64,000 nt of DNA from Mannheimia varigena (GTDB lineage Bacteria; Pseudomonadota; Gammaproteobacteria; Enterobacterales; Pasteurellaceae): positions 310,001-374,000 of the forward strand of contig NZ_CP016226.1 in the NCBI RefSeq assembly GCF_013377235.1, in the 5' to 3' direction. The position numbers and the translations under genes were made by a program. Positions 17,560-26,088 of the stretch are shown in pieces. Positions within the stretch are counted from its first letter, which is position 1. Each line of letters starts with the position of its first letter. The notes under the pieces are model-generated. The model had not been told where the DNA came from and did not search any database. It saw only the letters and a list, made by a program, of their open reading frames with translations.

Positions 17560-18585
17560 ATGCAATCTATTATCCCAGTGAAAAACGTGGGTAATGATGT
17601 CGTTTCCGGGTTGGTTGATCGTTTTCAACGTCAATACACCTATTTACGGCTCTCCATTACCGATGTTTGTAATTTCCGTTGTAATTACTGCTTACCGGAC
17701 GGCTACAAACCGCCTGCCCACAAGCAGACATTTCTCAAAGTGGACGAAATCCAACGCATCGCCAACGCCTTTGCTAATCTTGGCACGGAAAAAATCCGCA
17801 TTACCGGCGGCGAGCCGACTTTGCGTAAAGATTTCGTTGAAATTGCCCACACGCTTTCCCAAACCGCAGGCATTCGCAAGGTGGCTCTCACAACCAACGG
17901 CTATCGTATGGAGCGTGATGTCGAACTCTGGCAACAAGCCGGCATTACCGACATTAATGTTAGCGTGGATAGCCTCGATACTCGTCAATTCCAACTAATT
18001 ACCGGCGAAAACAAGCTGCAATCCATTTTAAACGGCATTGATAAAGCCTTTGAAATCGGTTACAAAAAAGTGAAAGTGAATGCGGTTCTGATGAAGCAAT
18101 ACACCGCCCACGAGCTGGACAAATTTTTAGCGTGGATTAAAGACAAGCCAATCCAAATGCGTTTTATCGAGCTAATGGAAACCGGCGAAATGGACGATTT
18201 TTTCAAGGCTCAGCATCTTTCAGGGCAATCCATAATGGAGCGTTTAATGCGTGAGGGCTGGCAGCTCCAACAAAAAGCGATGTCAGACGGCCCAGCAAAA
18301 GTGCTTTCTCATCCTGATTACCAAGGCGAAATCGGCTTGATTATGCCCTATGAAAAAAACTTCTGCCAAAGCTGCAACCGCCTACGTGTTTCCGCCCTCG
18401 GCAAACTGCACTTATGCCTATTCGGCGAAGAAGGGATTGATATTCGGGATCTGCTGCAATCAGATGAACAGCAGCTACAACTTGAAGCAAGATTAAAAGC
18501 GGCATTACAAGGCAAGAGAGAACACCACTATTTGCATATTGGGGATAGTGGGGTGAGGAATAATCTTTCTTCGATTGGTGGGTAA
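17560..18585 (+). CDS. moaA: GTP 3',8-cyclase MoaA
   Basis: Radical-SAM enzyme that converts GTP to 3',8-cyclo-dGTP... that is, 3',8-cyclo-7,8-dihydro-GTP, the first step of Moco synthesis. 341 residues. The N-terminal cluster motif is CNFRCNYC (cysteines 37, 41, 44); a second cluster motif, CQSCNRLRVSALGKLHLC, lies near residue 270; and the protein ends in the conserved GG tail. It heads moaACDE. Its ribosome site lies inside the riboswitch, so expression should fall when Moco is plentiful. Confidence 0.97.
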   Translation: MQSIIPVKNVGNDVVSGLVDRFQRQYTYLRLSITDVCNFRCNYCLPDGYKPPAHKQTFLKVDEIQRIANAFANLGTEKIRITGGEPTLRKDFVEIAHTLSQTAGIRKVALTTNGYRMERDVELWQQAGITDINVSVDSLDTRQFQLITGENKLQSILNGIDKAFEIGYKKVKVNAVLMKQYTAHELDKFLAWIKDKPIQMRFIELMETGEMDDFFKAQHLSGQSIMERLMREGWQLQQKAMSDGPAKVLSHPDYQGEIGLIMPYEKNFCQSCNRLRVSALGKLHLCLFGEEGIDIRDLLQSDEQQLQLEARLKAALQGKREHHYLHIGDSGVRNNLSSIGG

Positions 18586-18593
18586 AATTACCC

Positions 18594-18621
18594 TACTTTC
18601 TTTGCTTCGCCAAAGAAAGTA
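18594..18621. repeat. Perfect hairpin between moaA and moaC
   Basis: TACTTTCTTTG and CAAAGAAAGTA pair over 11 bp around CTTCGC. No T-run follows, so a terminator is unlikely; it may be an RNA-processing or stabilising hairpin, or a dispersed repeat of this group. It lies 8 nt after the moaA stop. Confidence 0.6.
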
Positions 18622-18674
18622 ACAGAAAAACCTACGATATTAATTTTTTACCTAAATTTAAAGAGACAAAATAA

Positions 18675-19151
18675 ATGACCAACTTCACCCACATCAACCA
18701 ACACGGCGAAGCCAATATGGTTGATGTTTCAATGAAACAAGAAACCGTCCGCATTGCTCGGGCTGAGGCGTTTGTGCGTATGAATGCCGAAACGCTGCAA
18801 ATGATCGTAAACGGCAATCACCACAAAGGCGATGTGTTCGCCACCGCTCGCATCGCTGGGATTCAAGCGGCGAAAAGAACGTGGGAGCTTATTCCGCTTT
18901 GCCACCCTCTGTTGCTTTCTAAGGTGGAGGTTCAGCTTGAAGCCTTGCCGGAAACCAATCAGGTTCGTATCGAAAGCCTTTGCAAACTCACCGGCAAAAC
19001 CGGGGTGGAAATGGAAGCCCTTACGGCGGCAAGCGTGGCTGCACTGACGATTTACGATATGTGCAAAGCAGTGCAGAAAGATATGATTATTGAAAATGTC
19101 CGCCTGTTACACAAAAGCGGCGGTAAATCGGGAGATTTCAACGTTGATTAA
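18675..19151 (+). CDS. moaC: Cyclic pyranopterin monophosphate synthase MoaC
   Basis: Acts after MoaA to form cyclic pyranopterin monophosphate. 158 residues, normal for the family. Signature stretches LIPLCHPLLLSKVEV, TGVEMEALTAASVAALTIYDM and CKAVQKDM are present, with the catalytic lysine and aspartate in the last. The final 8 nt overlap the moaD start, which suggests translational coupling. Confidence 0.97.
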   Translation: MTNFTHINQHGEANMVDVSMKQETVRIARAEAFVRMNAETLQMIVNGNHHKGDVFATARIAGIQAAKRTWELIPLCHPLLLSKVEVQLEALPETNQVRIESLCKLTGKTGVEMEALTAASVAALTIYDMCKAVQKDMIIENVRLLHKSGGKSGDFNVD

Positions 19152-19389
19152 GGTCTTATTTTTCGCCCAAGTGCGTGAACTTGTGGCAACGGATATGTTA
19201 GAAGTTGAGCCAACCTTTGCGACCGCCGAAGAGCTGCGTGAGCATTTGAGCCAGCAAGGGAAAAAATGGCAGTTAGCCTTAGAAAAAGGCAAGCTGTTGA
19301 TGGCAATTAACCAAACTATTTGCCCGCTCGATACCGAAATTAAAGACGGTGATGAAGTGGCGTTTTTCCCACCGGTAACAGGGGGCTAA
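19144..19389 (+). CDS. moaD: Molybdopterin synthase sulfur carrier MoaD
   Basis: Small ubiquitin-like subunit that carries the thiocarboxylate used to make the dithiolene of molybdopterin. 81 residues ending in VTGG, the C-terminal Gly-Gly that is thiocarboxylated. The start is taken as TTG 19144 (protein begins MIKVLFFAQVREL): GGGAG lies 11 nt upstream and the length is right. It overlaps the last 8 nt of moaC. A longer in-frame ATG at 19090 would lie deep in moaC and give an atypical N-terminus. Confidence 0.93.
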   Translation: MIKVLFFAQVRELVATDMLEVEPTFATAEELREHLSQQGKKWQLALEKGKLLMAINQTICPLDTEIKDGDEVAFFPPVTGG

Positions 19390-19845
19390 ATGCGTTCCAC
19401 GTTGATTGAAGTGCAAGAAGCGGAGTTTGACCAAAACCAAATCTACCGCTGGTTAAGCGAATACCATAGCGTTGGGGCAACGACCCTTTTTATCGGTAAA
19501 GTACGTGAGATAAATTTGGGTGATAACGTTTCTGGCTTGTTCCTCGAACACTACCCTGCAATGACGAAAAAAGCCCTGCAAGCTATTGTGGATGAAGCAC
19601 GCCAACGTTGGGATTTGCAACGTGTTGCCGTTGTTCATCGAATTGGCCAGCTTAATACAGGTGATGAAATCGTGCTGGTTGGGGTCAGCTCCGCCCACCG
19701 TGGTGATGCCTACCACGCCAACGAATTTATTATGGATTACCTCAAAACCCGAGCCCCTTTTTGGAAACGAGAACAGACCCAAGAGGGCGAACGCTGGATT
19801 GAAGGGCGTGATAGCGACCAACAAGCGGCTGAAAAATGGAAATAA
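19390..19845 (+). CDS. moaE: Molybdopterin synthase catalytic subunit MoaE
   Basis: Large subunit that, with MoaD, puts sulfur into precursor Z to make molybdopterin. 151 residues. SSAHRGDAYHANEF and the lysines of LKTRAPFWKRE, which form the active site in the family, are present. The ATG follows the moaD stop directly, with no gap, so the pair is translationally coupled. Confidence 0.96.
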   Translation: MRSTLIEVQEAEFDQNQIYRWLSEYHSVGATTLFIGKVREINLGDNVSGLFLEHYPAMTKKALQAIVDEARQRWDLQRVAVVHRIGQLNTGDEIVLVGVSSAHRGDAYHANEFIMDYLKTRAPFWKREQTQEGERWIEGRDSDQQAAEKWK

Positions 19846-19863
19846 TGTGCAAAAGGTAACCCA

Positions 19864-20352
19864 ATGGAAAATTTATACATCGACTTACAAATCGCCTGCA
19901 AAAATAGCGAAAACTTACCGAGCGAAGCACAATTCTACACTTGGGTGCACAAAGCCCTTGCGATGCAAGCAAAAACCGAAGATTTCCCCGAAACGGAAAT
20001 CACCATTCGCATTGTAGATGAAGCGGAAAGCCACGAGCTGAATTTAACCTACCGTGGCAAAGACAAACCAACCAACGTGCTTTCTTTCCCGTTTGAAGTG
20101 CCTGAAGGCATTGAAATACCGCTATTGGGCGATTTGGTGATCTGCCGTCAGGTGATGGAAAAAGAAGCCAAAGAGCAACAAATCAGTGAAGAAAGCCACT
20201 GGGCTCATTTAAGCGTCCACGGCACGCTACACCTGCTCGGCTACGACCACATCGAAGAAGCAGAAGCGGTGGAAATGGAAAGCCTTGAAACGGAAATTAT
20301 GATTGCGTTGGGGTATAAAGATCCATATTTAAGCGAGAAATTGCCTGAATAA
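19864..20352 (+). CDS. ybeY: Endoribonuclease YbeY
   Basis: Single-strand endoribonuclease for 16S rRNA 3'-end maturation and 70S quality control. 162 residues with the zinc motif HGTLHLLGYDH (H-x3-H-x5-H) near residue 119 and the conserved RGKDKPTNVLSFPF. It follows moaE by 18 nt, and its stop TAA shares one base with the tmcA ATG, so moaACDE-ybeY-tmcA may be read together. Confidence 0.96.
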   Translation: MENLYIDLQIACKNSENLPSEAQFYTWVHKALAMQAKTEDFPETEITIRIVDEAESHELNLTYRGKDKPTNVLSFPFEVPEGIEIPLLGDLVICRQVMEKEAKEQQISEESHWAHLSVHGTLHLLGYDHIEEAEAVEMESLETEIMIALGYKDPYLSEKLPE

Positions 20353-22196
20353 TGCGAAAATTAGCTATCATTAATTGTAGGGGCGTATTGCATACGCCTT
20401 CATTTTTAGCAGAAATGGGCATACGCAGTACGCTCCTACAACCCTCTATTCTCATTCCTCCGACCTTTGAGCCTATCCCTTTTTCTAATGCCAAATCTCT
20501 ACTCGGCAATGAATACCCTTTCGCCATTTACGATATGCGTGCGGAAAATGGTGTGAATTTCAACCTTGATGCCTTTGCGATTGTTGCCGGTACGATTCAA
20601 GAAAACGGTACGCTCTATCTGCTTTGCTCTGATTGGGAAAATGTGGAACATCTAACCGATTTTGACAGCCTGCGTTGGAATGATGGCAAAGCGGTTGCAA
20701 CGCCGAATTTTTATCGATATTTCAAAGCATTGGTTGGAAAATATGGTTTTGAAATCTGCCTCGAATGTAGGGGCGTATGTCATACGCCCAAAATGGAAAT
20801 GGGCGTGCGACGCACGCCCCTACAATTTAATGCGGAACAGCAATTTATTTTTGAAAACCTCCCATCTGATCCCGCATCTATCCACCTTATCACAGCCCCC
20901 CGTGGGCGTGGGAAATCAACCCTTGAAGGCAAATTAGCAGAAACCATTTCTCAAGCAAATCCTGTTGTGATTACTGCTCGTTCCCACTCTGCTCTGCCTA
21001 ATTTTTGGAAGCAAGTGGAGGGTGAGAATGTCCGTTTTTTTGCTCCAGATCGGTTGATACAAGCGGTGGAAAACGGCGAAAAATTTGCAAAAACCTGGCT
21101 GTTTATTGATGAAGCAGCGAGCTTGCCGTTGCCAATGTTGCAGCAATGTTGTGAGCATTTTGACAAAGTTGTTTTAACCACCACCACGCAAAATTACGAG
21201 GGCACGGGGCGAGGGTTTGGGCTGAAATTGCCGAAAATGTTGAATAAACCGTTCAAGCATTGGACGTTGTCCGAACCGTTACGCTGGGGGGAGAATGATC
21301 CGTTGGAAAATTTCGTGAATGAATTGCTGTTATTGCAACCGAAAATGGGTGTATGCAATACGCCCCTACAGGTGCAATTTTATCATCTACTTGCCTCTGC
21401 CCATTACAAAACCACGCCGACCGATTTACGCCGTTTGTTTGATGGCGAGCAGCAAATTACCCTGCACGATATCGAAAACGAGCAACTTATCGCTGGCATT
21501 TGGGCGGTGAATGAGGGTGGTTTAGATGAGGCTCTTACCCAAACGATTTGGCGTGGTGAACGCCGTCCACAGGGCAATTTGGTGGCTCAATATCTCTGCT
21601 TTCAGGGTAATTTGCCACAGGCTTGTGAGCTTCATTCCGTGCGGATTTCTCGCATTGCGGTGGCAGCTGAAAAGCAACGTCAAGGCATTGGTAAGCGGTT
21701 GATTTCTCGTTTTATTTTGCAAATTTCTACCCAAAATCCACTGCTTGATTTTATTTCCGTCAGCTTTGGGATCACTGCTCCGCTCTATCAATTTTGGGCA
21801 GATTGCGGCTTTGAACTGGTGCAAATCACCCCCAACAAAGAAGCCAGCAGCGGCTATCGCAGTGCGATGATGATTTACCCAATTTCCGCACAAGGCAAAG
21901 CGTTCTGCGAACAAGCGAAACACGCCTTTGCCCGAGATTTTGCCTTGCAGCCGTTTTTTGCCGAAATCAGCGAAGATTTGCCAAATTTCCGCCAATTTCA
22001 ACCGCTTGCAGAGAGCAAATTAAACGAAAAAGATTGGCAAAACTTAACCGCTTTTGCTGAAGGGAAACGTGCATTATCGGCAGTTTATGTCAGTTTGAAA
22101 CGATTGAATTTGCCGGAAATTACGCTACAAGCTAACGCCGACAAAGCCGAAATTGCAAAATACCGGCAAATTGTGCGAGAGCATATAAAGCCATAA
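20352..22196 (+). CDS. tmcA: tRNA(Met) cytidine acetyltransferase TmcA with in-frame palindromic repeats
   Basis: Makes N4-acetylcytidine at the wobble base of elongator tRNA-Met using ATP and acetyl-CoA. 614 residues (E. coli 671). N-terminal domain to about 135; helicase-like module with Walker A TAPRGRGKST near residue 182 and LFIDEAASLPLPM; GNAT domain with RISRIAVAAEKQRQGIG near 435; tail domain. Three copies of a palindromic repeat lie inside the frame and are translated: CRGVLHTP at residues 9-16, CRGVCHTPKMEMGVRRTPLQ near 139, and MGVCNTPLQ near 332. Each falls at the N-terminal edge or between domains, so the enzyme may still work. Confidence 0.93.
   Translation: MRKLAIINCRGVLHTPSFLAEMGIRSTLLQPSILIPPTFEPIPFSNAKSLLGNEYPFAIYDMRAENGVNFNLDAFAIVAGTIQENGTLYLLCSDWENVEHLTDFDSLRWNDGKAVATPNFYRYFKALVGKYGFEICLECRGVCHTPKMEMGVRRTPLQFNAEQQFIFENLPSDPASIHLITAPRGRGKSTLEGKLAETISQANPVVITARSHSALPNFWKQVEGENVRFFAPDRLIQAVENGEKFAKTWLFIDEAASLPLPMLQQCCEHFDKVVLTTTTQNYEGTGRGFGLKLPKMLNKPFKHWTLSEPLRWGENDPLENFVNELLLLQPKMGVCNTPLQVQFYHLLASAHYKTTPTDLRRLFDGEQQITLHDIENEQLIAGIWAVNEGGLDEALTQTIWRGERRPQGNLVAQYLCFQGNLPQACELHSVRISRIAVAAEKQRQGIGKRLISRFILQISTQNPLLDFISVSFGITAPLYQFWADCGFELVQITPNKEASSGYRSAMMIYPISAQGKAFCEQAKHAFARDFALQPFFAEISEDLPNFRQFQPLAESKLNEKDWQNLTAFAEGKRALSAVYVSLKRLNLPEITLQANADKAEIAKYRQIVREHIKP
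20376..20440. repeat. Palindromic element, copy 1 (inside tmcA)
   Basis: Left arm TGTAGGGGCGTATTGCATAC plus GCC (20376-20398) pairs with a right arm ending in GCTCCTACA (20417-20440), with about four mismatches over 22 bp and an 18-bp middle. It starts 8 codons after the tmcA start and is translated. Confidence 0.85.
20766..20824. repeat. Palindromic element, copy 2 (inside tmcA)
   Basis: Same element: the left arm begins TGTAGGGGCGTATG (20766-20789) and the right arm ends CACGCCCCTACA (20801-20824), 11 bp apart. Its length lets the frame continue; it encodes the linker between the N-terminal and helicase domains. Confidence 0.85.
21347..21370. repeat. Palindromic element, half copy 3 (inside tmcA)
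   Basis: Only the right arm is present: GGGTGTATGCAATACGCCCC followed by TACA. It matches the right arms of copies 1 and 2. It lies between the helicase core and the following conserved block of TmcA. Confidence 0.8.
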
Positions 22197-22238
22197 AAAT
22201 AATTTATGCGAATAAATTAAATTTTTTATGTTTACCTC

Positions 22239-22267
22239 TTGCTAATTTTTCCATTTAGCCTTATAAA
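22239..22267 (+). promoter_or_regulatory. Promoter of aspC
   Basis: TTGCTA (22239-22244) and TATAAA (22262-22267) are separated by 17 bp, a good sigma70 match, 38 bp before the aspC ATG, which has AGGAGG upstream. Confidence 0.6.
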
Positions 22268-22304
22268 TTCACCGTTTATTTTTAAATTTTAAGGAGGATT
22301 CCCT

Positions 22305-23501
22305 ATGCCAATGTTTAGCCATATTCAAGCAGCTCCTGCCGATCCGATTTTAGGTTTAGGCGAGGCTTTCAAAGCAGATACCCGCGAAGGTAAAATTAAT
22401 TTAGGTATCGGTGTTTATATGACCGATGAAGGAAAAACCCCTATCGTTAAAGCGGTAAAAGAAGCAGAAAAACGCTTATTAGAAAACGAAACCACCAAAA
22501 CCTATCTAACCATTGACGGTGTGCAAGCCTTTAATGCCGCAACACAAGCGTTATTATTCGGCGAAAATGCGGAAGTCATTACCTCTGGGCGTGCGAAAAC
22601 CGCTCAAAGTTTAGGTGGTACAGGGGCATTACGTATTGCGGCAGAATTTGTAAAACGTCACACGGCAGCGAAAAATGTTTGGATCTCCACCCCAACGTGG
22701 CCGAACCACAACGCTATTTTTGAAGCGGTCGGCATTGATGTGAAAGGCTACCGCTACTACGATAAAGAGACCAACGGTTTAGATTGGGATAACTTAATCG
22801 CAGACTTAAGCCAAGCGGAAGCTGGCGATGTGGTATTACTCCACGGCTGCTGCCACAACCCGACCGGTATCGACCCAACCCCTGCACAATGGGAGCAATT
22901 AGCCGCATTATCGGCAGAAAAAGGCTGGTTACCGTTATTCGACTTCGCTTACCAAGGCTTCGCAAACGGTTTGGAAGAAGATGCTTACGGCTTACGTGCA
23001 TTCGTGAAAAACAACCGTGAATTATTGGTGGCAAGCTCATTCTCGAAAAACTTCGGTTTATATAACGAGCGTGTTGGGGCATTTACCTTAATTGCAGATA
23101 ACGCGGATGACGCAAACCGTGCATTTACGCAAATTAAATCAATTATTCGTGTGCTTTACTCTAACCCATCTGCCCACGGTGCAAGTGCGGTTGCGGTGGC
23201 GTTAGCTGATCCTGAACTGAAAGCATTATGGATTGGAGAGTTAGACGAAATGCGTAACCGCATTAAAGAGATGCGTGCGAAGTTGGTGCAATTATTGAAA
23301 GAGAAAAGCGCAAACAAAGATTTCTCATTCATCAACGAACAAAACGGTATGTTCTCTTTCAGCGGTTTAACACCGGAGCAAGTGGACAGACTAAAAGATG
23401 AATTCGCAATTTATGCGGTGCGTTCAGGTCGAATTAACGTGGCAGGCATCACCAGCAAAAATATTGAAGCATTAGCAGATGCGATTGTGAAAGTGCTTTA
23501 A
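22305..23501 (+). CDS. aspC: Aspartate aminotransferase
   Basis: PLP enzyme that interconverts aspartate/2-oxoglutarate and oxaloacetate/glutamate. 398 residues. MFSHIQAAPADPILGL at the N-terminus, LLHGCCHNPTGIDPT, DFAYQGFANGLEED and the PLP-lysine motif SSFSKNFGLYNERVG (near residue 247) are all typical of the class I AspC/TyrB group; the N-terminus favours AspC. It is read alone: own promoter and own terminator. Confidence 0.96.
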   Translation: MPMFSHIQAAPADPILGLGEAFKADTREGKINLGIGVYMTDEGKTPIVKAVKEAEKRLLENETTKTYLTIDGVQAFNAATQALLFGENAEVITSGRAKTAQSLGGTGALRIAAEFVKRHTAAKNVWISTPTWPNHNAIFEAVGIDVKGYRYYDKETNGLDWDNLIADLSQAEAGDVVLLHGCCHNPTGIDPTPAQWEQLAALSAEKGWLPLFDFAYQGFANGLEEDAYGLRAFVKNNRELLVASSFSKNFGLYNERVGAFTLIADNADDANRAFTQIKSIIRVLYSNPSAHGASAVAVALADPELKALWIGELDEMRNRIKEMRAKLVQLLKEKSANKDFSFINEQNGMFSFSGLTPEQVDRLKDEFAIYAVRSGRINVAGITSKNIEALADAIVKVL

Positions 23502-23515
23502 TTGAGTAAAAAACA

Positions 23516-23540
23516 AAAGGTGAACATTCGGTTCGCCTTT
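23516..23540. terminator. Terminator between aspC and folC
   Basis: AAAGGTGAAC pairs with GTTCGCCTTT (one T-G pair) over 10 bp, followed by ATTTTTG on the plus strand. It serves aspC and, by symmetry, perhaps folC, which ends 20 nt away. Confidence 0.8.
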
Positions 23541-23559
23541 ATTTTTGCTTCAAATTTGA

Positions 23560-24861
23560 TTATTTGTCTAACCAAAGCATAAAATCCGCGACAGTATGGA
23601 ATGAACCAAAGACCAGCACAATATCTTGCTCGGTTGCTTTTTCAAACAACACAAGGCTGGCTTCAGATACGGTTTCATAACTACAAGCGGTCGAATTTGG
23701 CAAAACTTTTACCAATTTTTCTAATACAGCCTCGCCACTCTGCCCTCGCCAACAATCCAAACCGGCACAATGCCATTCATCAATCACGCTTTCCAACGGC
23801 ACCACAATACCGGATAAATCCTTATCTTCTAAGGCACTAAACACCGCATAAATGTGCTGATTTGGGCGTTTTAACTCATTTAAGCGTTCCGCCAAATAAC
23901 GTGCAGCGTGCGGATTATGCCCCACATCAATAATCACTTTGGCAAGCGGTCTATTTTTTGAAAAATTTGCAAAATCTTTGTCTGTTAGCGTTTGGAAACG
24001 AGCGGTCATTTGAGCTTCAAGAAAGGCTTCTCGAATAATTTGCTCATCAATTTCAAACGGCAGTTGCATTAACGCTGCCAATGCTGTGCCAGCATTGGGA
24101 ATCGGAATTAACGGCAACGGTAAATCCACGAAAGATTTGGCTTCAGAACGCCATTGGAACAGATTATTTTGAATGTCAAAATACCAATCCTTACCTCGAT
24201 AAAAAGCGTGACAATTTAACGAATTGACGATTTCTTTAATCGAATTTGGGCAATCCGGTTCACCGATAATGACAGGAATATTCGCACGGAAAATGCCTGC
24301 TTTTTCCCGCCCGATATCTTCACGGTTATCGCCAAGAAATGCGACGTGGTCGATGTCGATGGAGGTAATAATCGCCAAGTTTGGCTCAACAATGTTAGTG
24401 GCATCTAAGCGACCGCCTAAGCCCACTTCCAAAATCACAATATCAAGATTATTTTGCTTGAATAAATCCAAGCCTGAGAGCGTGCTGAACTCAAAATAGC
24501 TGAGTGAAGCGGTCTTTTTTTCGTTAATTTTTGCAAATGAACGAATGTGCTCTGCATCAGGTAACAATTCGCCATTCACTCGCACACGCTCGTTGTAGCG
24601 GATTAAATGTGGTGAGGAAAATACGCCGACTTTAAAACCGGCTTTTAGCAGAGCCACTTCCAGCAATCGGCAGGTTGAACCTTTGCCGTTTGTGCCGGCA
24701 ACTGTGATGACATAAGGGGCAGGATTAAGCAAGTCTAGCTCTTTTGCCACTTGGGTGATGCGTTCCAAGCCCATATCAATCGGTTTGGAATGGGCATTTT
24801 CTAAATAGGAAAGCCACGTTTCCAAAGAATCCGTGGCTTTAGGGGTTATTAATGTGTTCAT
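23560..24861 (-). CDS. folC: Folylpolyglutamate / dihydrofolate synthase
   Basis: Adds glutamate to dihydropteroate and to folates, cytoplasmic. The P-loop GTNGKGST lies near residue 56; LEVGLGGRLDATNIV and TSIDIDHVAFLGDNREDIG are family signatures, and the C-terminal Mur-ligase-type domain contains DVGHNPHAARY. ATG 24861 (protein begins MNTLITPKA) is preferred; an in-frame TTG at 24879 lies 2 nt after the accD stop and would add six residues. It follows accD closely, the usual accD-folC pairing. Confidence 0.95.
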   Translation of the reverse strand: MNTLITPKATDSLETWLSYLENAHSKPIDMGLERITQVAKELDLLNPAPYVITVAGTNGKGSTCRLLEVALLKAGFKVGVFSSPHLIRYNERVRVNGELLPDAEHIRSFAKINEKKTASLSYFEFSTLSGLDLFKQNNLDIVILEVGLGGRLDATNIVEPNLAIITSIDIDHVAFLGDNREDIGREKAGIFRANIPVIIGEPDCPNSIKEIVNSLNCHAFYRGKDWYFDIQNNLFQWRSEAKSFVDLPLPLIPIPNAGTALAALMQLPFEIDEQIIREAFLEAQMTARFQTLTDKDFANFSKNRPLAKVIIDVGHNPHAARYLAERLNELKRPNQHIYAVFSALEDKDLSGIVVPLESVIDEWHCAGLDCWRGQSGEAVLEKLVKVLPNSTACSYETVSEASLVLFEKATEQDIVLVFGSFHTVADFMLWLDK

Positions 24862-24881
24862 TAAAACTTCATTATTCAAGG

Positions 24882-25778
24882 TTATGCAACGTCTTCAACC
24901 ACTAATTCCGCTACTTTAAACGGTGTTGGTTGATTGGTTAATTTCGCACAAAGGCGAGCTAAGGTATCACGCATCTCTTTACGAGGTACGATCATATCAA
25001 TCGCTCCGTGCTCTAATAAAAACTCAGCACGTTGGAAGCCTTCCGGCAATTTTTCACGCACGGTTTGCTCAATAACACGAGGGCCCGCAAAGCCGATTAA
25101 CGCTTTTGGCTCAGCGATATTAATATCGCCCAACATTGCAAGACTTGCAGAAACACCGCCTAAAGTTGGGTCGGTTAATACGGAAATAAACGGCACGCCC
25201 TGCTCTTTCATTTTTGCCAAAATCGCACTGGTTTTTGCCATTTGCATTAACGAGAACAAAGCCTCTTGCATACGAGCACCGCCAGATGCCGAGAAACAGA
25301 TAAACGGAATTTTTTCCGCTAACGCTTTTTCTGCCGCTTTCACAAATTTCGCCCCAACCACAGAACCCATTGAGCCACCCATAAATTCAAAGTTGAATGA
25401 CGCAGTTACCACCGGCATATTGTGTAACGTGCCGGAAAGGACGATGAAAGAGTCTTTCTCGCCTGTCTGTTTTTGAGCAGCGGTTAAACGATCTTTATAT
25501 TTTTTCAGATCTTTAAACTTCAACACATCTTGCGGTTCTAAATCGGCGGCAAGTTCAACTGCTGAATCTTTGTCTAATAAATTCAATAAACGGGTGCGTG
25601 CATCAATACGCATATGATGATCACATTTCGGACATACATATTGATTACGTTGTAATTCTTCACTATAGAGAACCTGTTCACAACTTGCACATTTCGTCCA
25701 AACCCCTTCAGGGATCTTTGATTTTGCAGTACTTGATGAAGATGAATCTCTACCTAAAATTCTGTCTAACCAGCTCAT
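24882..25778 (-). CDS. accD: Acetyl-CoA carboxylase carboxyltransferase subunit beta
   Basis: With AccA, moves the carboxyl group from biotin to acetyl-CoA to give malonyl-CoA. 298 residues with an N-terminal zinc ribbon (CASCEQVLY and CPKCDHHM, about residues 31-56), then the crotonase-like carboxyltransferase core with ASGGARMQEALFSLMQM and LTDPTLGGVSASLAMLGD. AAGGA precedes the ATG. Confidence 0.97.
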   Translation of the reverse strand: MSWLDRILGRDSSSSSTAKSKIPEGVWTKCASCEQVLYSEELQRNQYVCPKCDHHMRIDARTRLLNLLDKDSAVELAADLEPQDVLKFKDLKKYKDRLTAAQKQTGEKDSFIVLSGTLHNMPVVTASFNFEFMGGSMGSVVGAKFVKAAEKALAEKIPFICFSASGGARMQEALFSLMQMAKTSAILAKMKEQGVPFISVLTDPTLGGVSASLAMLGDINIAEPKALIGFAGPRVIEQTVREKLPEGFQRAEFLLEHGAIDMIVPRKEMRDTLARLCAKLTNQPTPFKVAELVVEDVA

Positions 25779-25876
25779 TTTTAGTCCTTCTGGATTGAGT
25801 TGTGGGATAAATAAAATTCTTGCTATTAAAGCACAATTTATGGCTTTTTGATATGTTTTATTGACATATCAGATCA

Positions 25877-25978
25877 CTAACTGTGTGCATAAGTACGATA
25901 AAAAAACGCAATCATAAGAATAACAAGCATTATAACAATTTGAATCAAACGTTTTTTGGTTAATTTTTCCACTGCCAT
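25877..25978 (-). CDS. 33-residue single-helix membrane peptide
   Basis: Short open frame from ATG 25978 to TAG 25877, preceded by AAGGAT at proper spacing. It reads MAVEKLTKKRL, then a hydrophobic helix (IQIVIMLVILMIAFFY, about residues 12-27), then RTYAHS. A basic N-terminus, one helix and a short polar tail are typical of real small membrane proteins, and it fills most of the 310-bp gap between accD and mazG. I do not recognise a named family. Conservation of the frame in relatives would confirm it. Confidence 0.6.
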   Translation of the reverse strand: MAVEKLTKKRLIQIVIMLVILMIAFFYRTYAHS

Positions 25979-26088
25979 TTTATATCCTTGGTTGCTAAAA
26001 AATCGTCATATTATAAGCGAAAAGAAGGTTATTATGCTAGAATTTGTAAAATTTGGGTAAAAATCGATCGCTTGTAATAAGGAAAAAT

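Noticed and set aside
18594..18621. Terminator between moaA and moaC
   Set aside because: The stem is perfect but no T-run follows on either useful side, and moaC needs the moaA transcript; recorded as a repeat/hairpin instead.
22714..23082. Minus-strand open frame inside aspC
   Set aside because: Shadow of a strongly biased coding sequence; no start signal and no recognisable protein.
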